Origin: Rhizobium sp. TH2
GTDB lineage: Bacteria > Pseudomonadota > Alphaproteobacteria > Rhizobiales > Rhizobiaceae
Assembly (NCBI RefSeq): GCF_024707525.1
Contig: NZ_CP062231.1
Location: 372,001 to 436,000 of the forward strand
Length of the DNA stretch: 64,000 bases
Direction: 5' to 3'
This document shows positions 61,883 to 64,000 of this stretch, in pieces. Each line of letters starts with the position of its first letter. The stretch's first letter is position 1. The translations under genes were made by a program, and so were the position numbers. Under the pieces are notes generated by a model. It was not told the origin of the DNA and searched no databases. It saw nothing but the letters and a program-made list of their open reading frames with translations.

Positions 61883-63031
61883 ATGAAAATCACAAAGCTC
61901 ACCACCTATATCGTTCCGCCGCGGTGGATGTTCCTGAAGATCGAGACGGACGAGGGCATCGTGGGCTGGGGCGAACCGGTCGTCGAAGGCCGCGCGCTCA
62001 CCGTCGAGGCGGCCGTGCATGAACTGGCCGATTACCTGGTCGGCAAGGACCCGCTGCTGATCGAGGACCATTGGCAGGTTATGTATCGCGGTGGTTTCTA
62101 TCGCGGCGGCGCGATCCACATGTCGGCAATCGCAGGCATCGACCAGGCGCTCTGGGACATCAAGGGCAAGGCATATGGCCAGCCCGTTCATGCTCTGCTC
62201 GGCGGCCAGTGCCGCGACCGGATCAAGGTCTATAGCTGGATCGGCGGCGACCGCCCATCCGATGTCGCCAACAATGCCCGCGATGTCGTCGCCCACGGCT
62301 TCAAGGCGATCAAGCTCAATGGCTGCGAGGAGATGCAGATCGTCGACAGCTGGAGCAAGGTGGAGAAGGCCGTCGAGACCATCGCGACGATCCGCGAGGC
62401 GATTGGCTCCGACATCGGCATCGGCGTCGACTTCCATGGCCGCGTCCATCGCCCCATGGCCAAGGTGCTCGCCAAGGAACTGCAGCCCTATAACCTGATG
62501 TTTATCGAAGAGCCGGTGCTGTCGGAAAACCGGGAAGCGCTCAGGGAAATCGCCAACCATTGTTCGACGCCGATCGCACTCGGCGAGCGGCTCTATTCGC
62601 GCTGGGATTTCAAGAGCGTGCTGGCCGACGGGTTTGTCGACATCATCCAGCCCGATCTCAGCCATGCCGGCGGGATCACCGAATGCCGCAAGATCGCGGC
62701 CATGGCGGAAGCGTACGATGTGGCACTGGCCCCGCATTGCCCACTCGGGCCCATAGCGCTCGCCGCCTGCCTTCAGATCGACGCCGTCAGCCACAATGCC
62801 TTTATCCAGGAACAAAGCCTGGGGATCCACTACAACGAAGCAAACGACATCCTCGACTACATCTCCAACAAGGAGGTGTTCAAGTACGAGGACGGCTTTG
62901 TGTCGATACCGCAAGGGCCCGGGCTGGGCGTCGAGGTGGACGAGGCCTATGTCATCGAACGGGCCAAGGAAGGACACCGCTGGCGCAACCCGGTCTGGCG
63001 GCACGCCGACGGTTCGGTCGCGGAGTGGTGA
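61883..63031 (+). CDS. dgoD: D-galactonate dehydratase
   Basis: A 382-residue enolase-superfamily enzyme (mandelate racemase group). The galactonate dehydratase residues fall at the same numbers as in E. coli DgoD: D183 and H185 (VDFHGR), E209 (FIEEP), E235 (LGERLYS) and H285 (APHCPLG). The reaction is D-galactonate to 2-keto-3-deoxy-D-galactonate plus water. The N-terminus [22 protein letters not shown] is standard. It lies 37 nt after the regulator gene. The kinase and aldolase for the next steps would be outside the window. Confidence 0.94.
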   Translation: MKITKLTTYIVPPRWMFLKIETDEGIVGWGEPVVEGRALTVEAAVHELADYLVGKDPLLIEDHWQVMYRGGFYRGGAIHMSAIAGIDQALWDIKGKAYGQPVHALLGGQCRDRIKVYSWIGGDRPSDVANNARDVVAHGFKAIKLNGCEEMQIVDSWSKVEKAVETIATIREAIGSDIGIGVDFHGRVHRPMAKVLAKELQPYNLMFIEEPVLSENREALREIANHCSTPIALGERLYSRWDFKSVLADGFVDIIQPDLSHAGGITECRKIAAMAEAYDVALAPHCPLGPIALAACLQIDAVSHNAFIQEQSLGIHYNEANDILDYISNKEVFKYEDGFVSIPQGPGLGVEVDEAYVIERAKEGHRWRNPVWRHADGSVAEW

Positions 63032-63035
63032 CCTC

Positions 63036-63812
63036 ATGGGGCGCTTGACGGGCAAGAGAATATTCATAACCGGTGCGGCGCAAGGCATTGGTCTGGCCAT
63101 CGCGCGGGGGTGCCTCGCCGAGAATGCAAGCGTCTATCTTATCGACCGCGATGAGGCGCTGCTGAGCACAGTCGGGAATGAATTGAGGTCAATGGGGGCA
63201 AATCTTGGGTATCGGGTGGCCGACATCACGGATGCCACTGCGATCGAGCAGGCGGTGGCAGACGCTTCATCGAAGATTGGTCCCATCAACGCGCTGATCA
63301 ACAACGCTGGCGTCAACGTGTTCTCCGAGCCGCTCCAGACCAGCGACGAAGACTGGGACCGCTGCTTCGACATCAACCTCAAGGGCGCCTGGAATTGCTG
63401 CAAGGCCGTTCTGCCCGGCATGACAGAGCAAGGCCACGGTGCGATCCTCAATATCGCATCGACGCATGCCTTCACGATCATTCCGCATACCTTTCCCTAC
63501 CCCCTGGCAAAGCACGCGCTTCTCGGAATGACCAAGGCGCTGGGTCTCGAATATGCGGCCAGGGGCGTGCGCGTGAATGCTATTGCACCCGGCTATGTCG
63601 CCACCCAGAAGGCGATCGATTATTGGAACAGCTTCCCCGACCCCGTGGCAGCCGAGACTGAAACGATGAAGCTCCATCCGGGCGGGCGGATCGCGACCCC
63701 CGAGGAAATCGCTCTTGCCGCCGTATTCATGATCTCGGACGAATGCCCATTCATGAATGCCACCTGCCTCACCATTGATGGTGGCCTAAGTGTTCAGCAG
63801 CACCCGGCCTGA
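63036..63812 (+). CDS. Short-chain dehydrogenase, probable sugar 1-dehydrogenase
   Basis: A 258-residue SDR. TGAAQGIG is near 13-20, NNAG near 83-86, the catalytic serine in NIASTHA and Y-x-x-x-K in FPYPLAKHAL, so the active site is complete. The end ATCLTIDGGLSVQQ is typical. Flanked by galactonate dehydratase and a sugar lactonase, it is probably the NAD(P)-dependent galactose (or arabinose/fucose) 1-dehydrogenase that makes the lactone. It starts 4 nt after dgoD. Confidence 0.85.
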   Translation: MGRLTGKRIFITGAAQGIGLAIARGCLAENASVYLIDRDEALLSTVGNELRSMGANLGYRVADITDATAIEQAVADASSKIGPINALINNAGVNVFSEPLQTSDEDWDRCFDINLKGAWNCCKAVLPGMTEQGHGAILNIASTHAFTIIPHTFPYPLAKHALLGMTKALGLEYAARGVRVNAIAPGYVATQKAIDYWNSFPDPVAAETETMKLHPGGRIATPEEIALAAVFMISDECPFMNATCLTIDGGLSVQQHPA

Positions 63813-63835
63813 AGGGCCCGGCGAGGGAGAGCGGA

Positions 63836-64000
63836 ATGCAGGCGGACATAAGATGCGTGGTGGATTGCGCCAACGTGCTCGGTGAAGTGCCGCTCTGGGA
63901 CGTGGCCGAGCAGGCTCTCTATTGGGTGGATATCGAAGGCAAGCGTCTGCACCGGCTGACGCCCACCACAGGTATGGTTGATATCTGGGACATGCCGGAA
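63836..64000 (+). CDS. SMP-30/gluconolactonase family protein (5-prime part)
   Basis: The first 55 codons of a gene cut by the window end. The start IRCVVDCANVLGEVPLWDVAEQALYWVDIEGKRLHRL has the E18 metal-ligand context (LGExPxW) and the YWVDI strand of the SMP-30/gluconolactonase/LRE beta-propeller family. It would hydrolyse the sugar lactone to the acid used by DgoD. GAGGGAGAG lies before the ATG. Confidence 0.85.
   Translation, partial: MQADIRCVVDCANVLGEVPLWDVAEQALYWVDIEGKRLHRLTPTTGMVDIWDMPE

Noticed and set aside
61739..63100. Long reverse-strand frame opposite dgoD
   Set aside because: DgoD on the other strand has every catalytic residue; the reverse frame has no recognisable domain.

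Overview
The window looks like a catabolic accessory region of an alphaproteobacterium of the Rhizobiales (Mesorhizobium/Rhizobium/Ochrobactrum-like). The evidence is high GC with strong GC3 bias, six complete ABC importers with their substrate-binding proteins (SBPs) in 64 kb, many FCD-type GntR regulators, ATGA/TGATG gene overlaps, and a palindromic intergenic element of the rhizobial kind. I see no rRNA, tRNA, CRISPR array, phage genes or replication origin. Whether this is chromosome or megaplasmid cannot be told from the sequence.

Layout. (1) 0-11.4 kb: a XylR-like regulator with a degenerate AAA+ domain faces an operon of a short-chain dehydrogenase, a Liv-type ABC importer, a zinc alcohol dehydrogenase, an alpha/beta hydrolase and a two-component flavin monooxygenase (acyl-CoA-dehydrogenase-like oxygenase plus flavin reductase). 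The substrate is probably aromatic or alicyclic; no ring-cleavage dioxygenase is present. (2) 11.4-24.1 kb: a D-apiose/D-apionate locus with Gfo/Idh/MocA dehydrogenase, D-apionate lactonase, D-apionate oxidoisomerase, 3-oxo-isoapionate kinase, a RuBisCO-like protein, a CUT2 sugar importer with a DUF2291 lipoprotein, a GntR regulator and a DapA-like lyase. (3) 24.2-44.2 kb: two neighbouring operons around a GntR regulator. One has a dipeptide-type importer, three amidohydrolases and an MFS exporter; the other has a spermidine/putrescine-type importer, two amidohydrolases, a hydantoin-racemase-like protein and a flavin-reductase-like protein. Several of the amidohydrolases have altered metal or catalytic residues. 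(4) 44.2-45.6 kb: a decayed patch with a frameshifted hypothetical gene, an IS630 transposase remnant and a cluster of AGGGAAT repeats. (5) 45.7-57.4 kb: an amino-sugar (GalNAc/GlcNAc-like) operon with a CUT1 importer, a DUF5107 protein, a hybrid RpiR/DeoR regulator, a SIS-isomerase/ROK-kinase fusion, a KbaZ-like protein and a NagA deacetylase. (6) 57.4-64.0 kb: an AraFGH-like importer divergent from an FCD regulator, galactonate dehydratase, a short-chain dehydrogenase and a sugar lactonase cut by the window edge, read as oxidative D-galactose use.

How the parts work together: each block pairs one importer with its own regulator and the enzymes that feed the product into central metabolism. 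All six SBP genes are followed within 8-24 nt by a GC-rich stem-loop, probably an mRNA stabiliser or attenuator that favours SBP over the membrane parts. The most novel-looking material is the amidohydrolase island and the amino-sugar operon with its two unusual fusion proteins.
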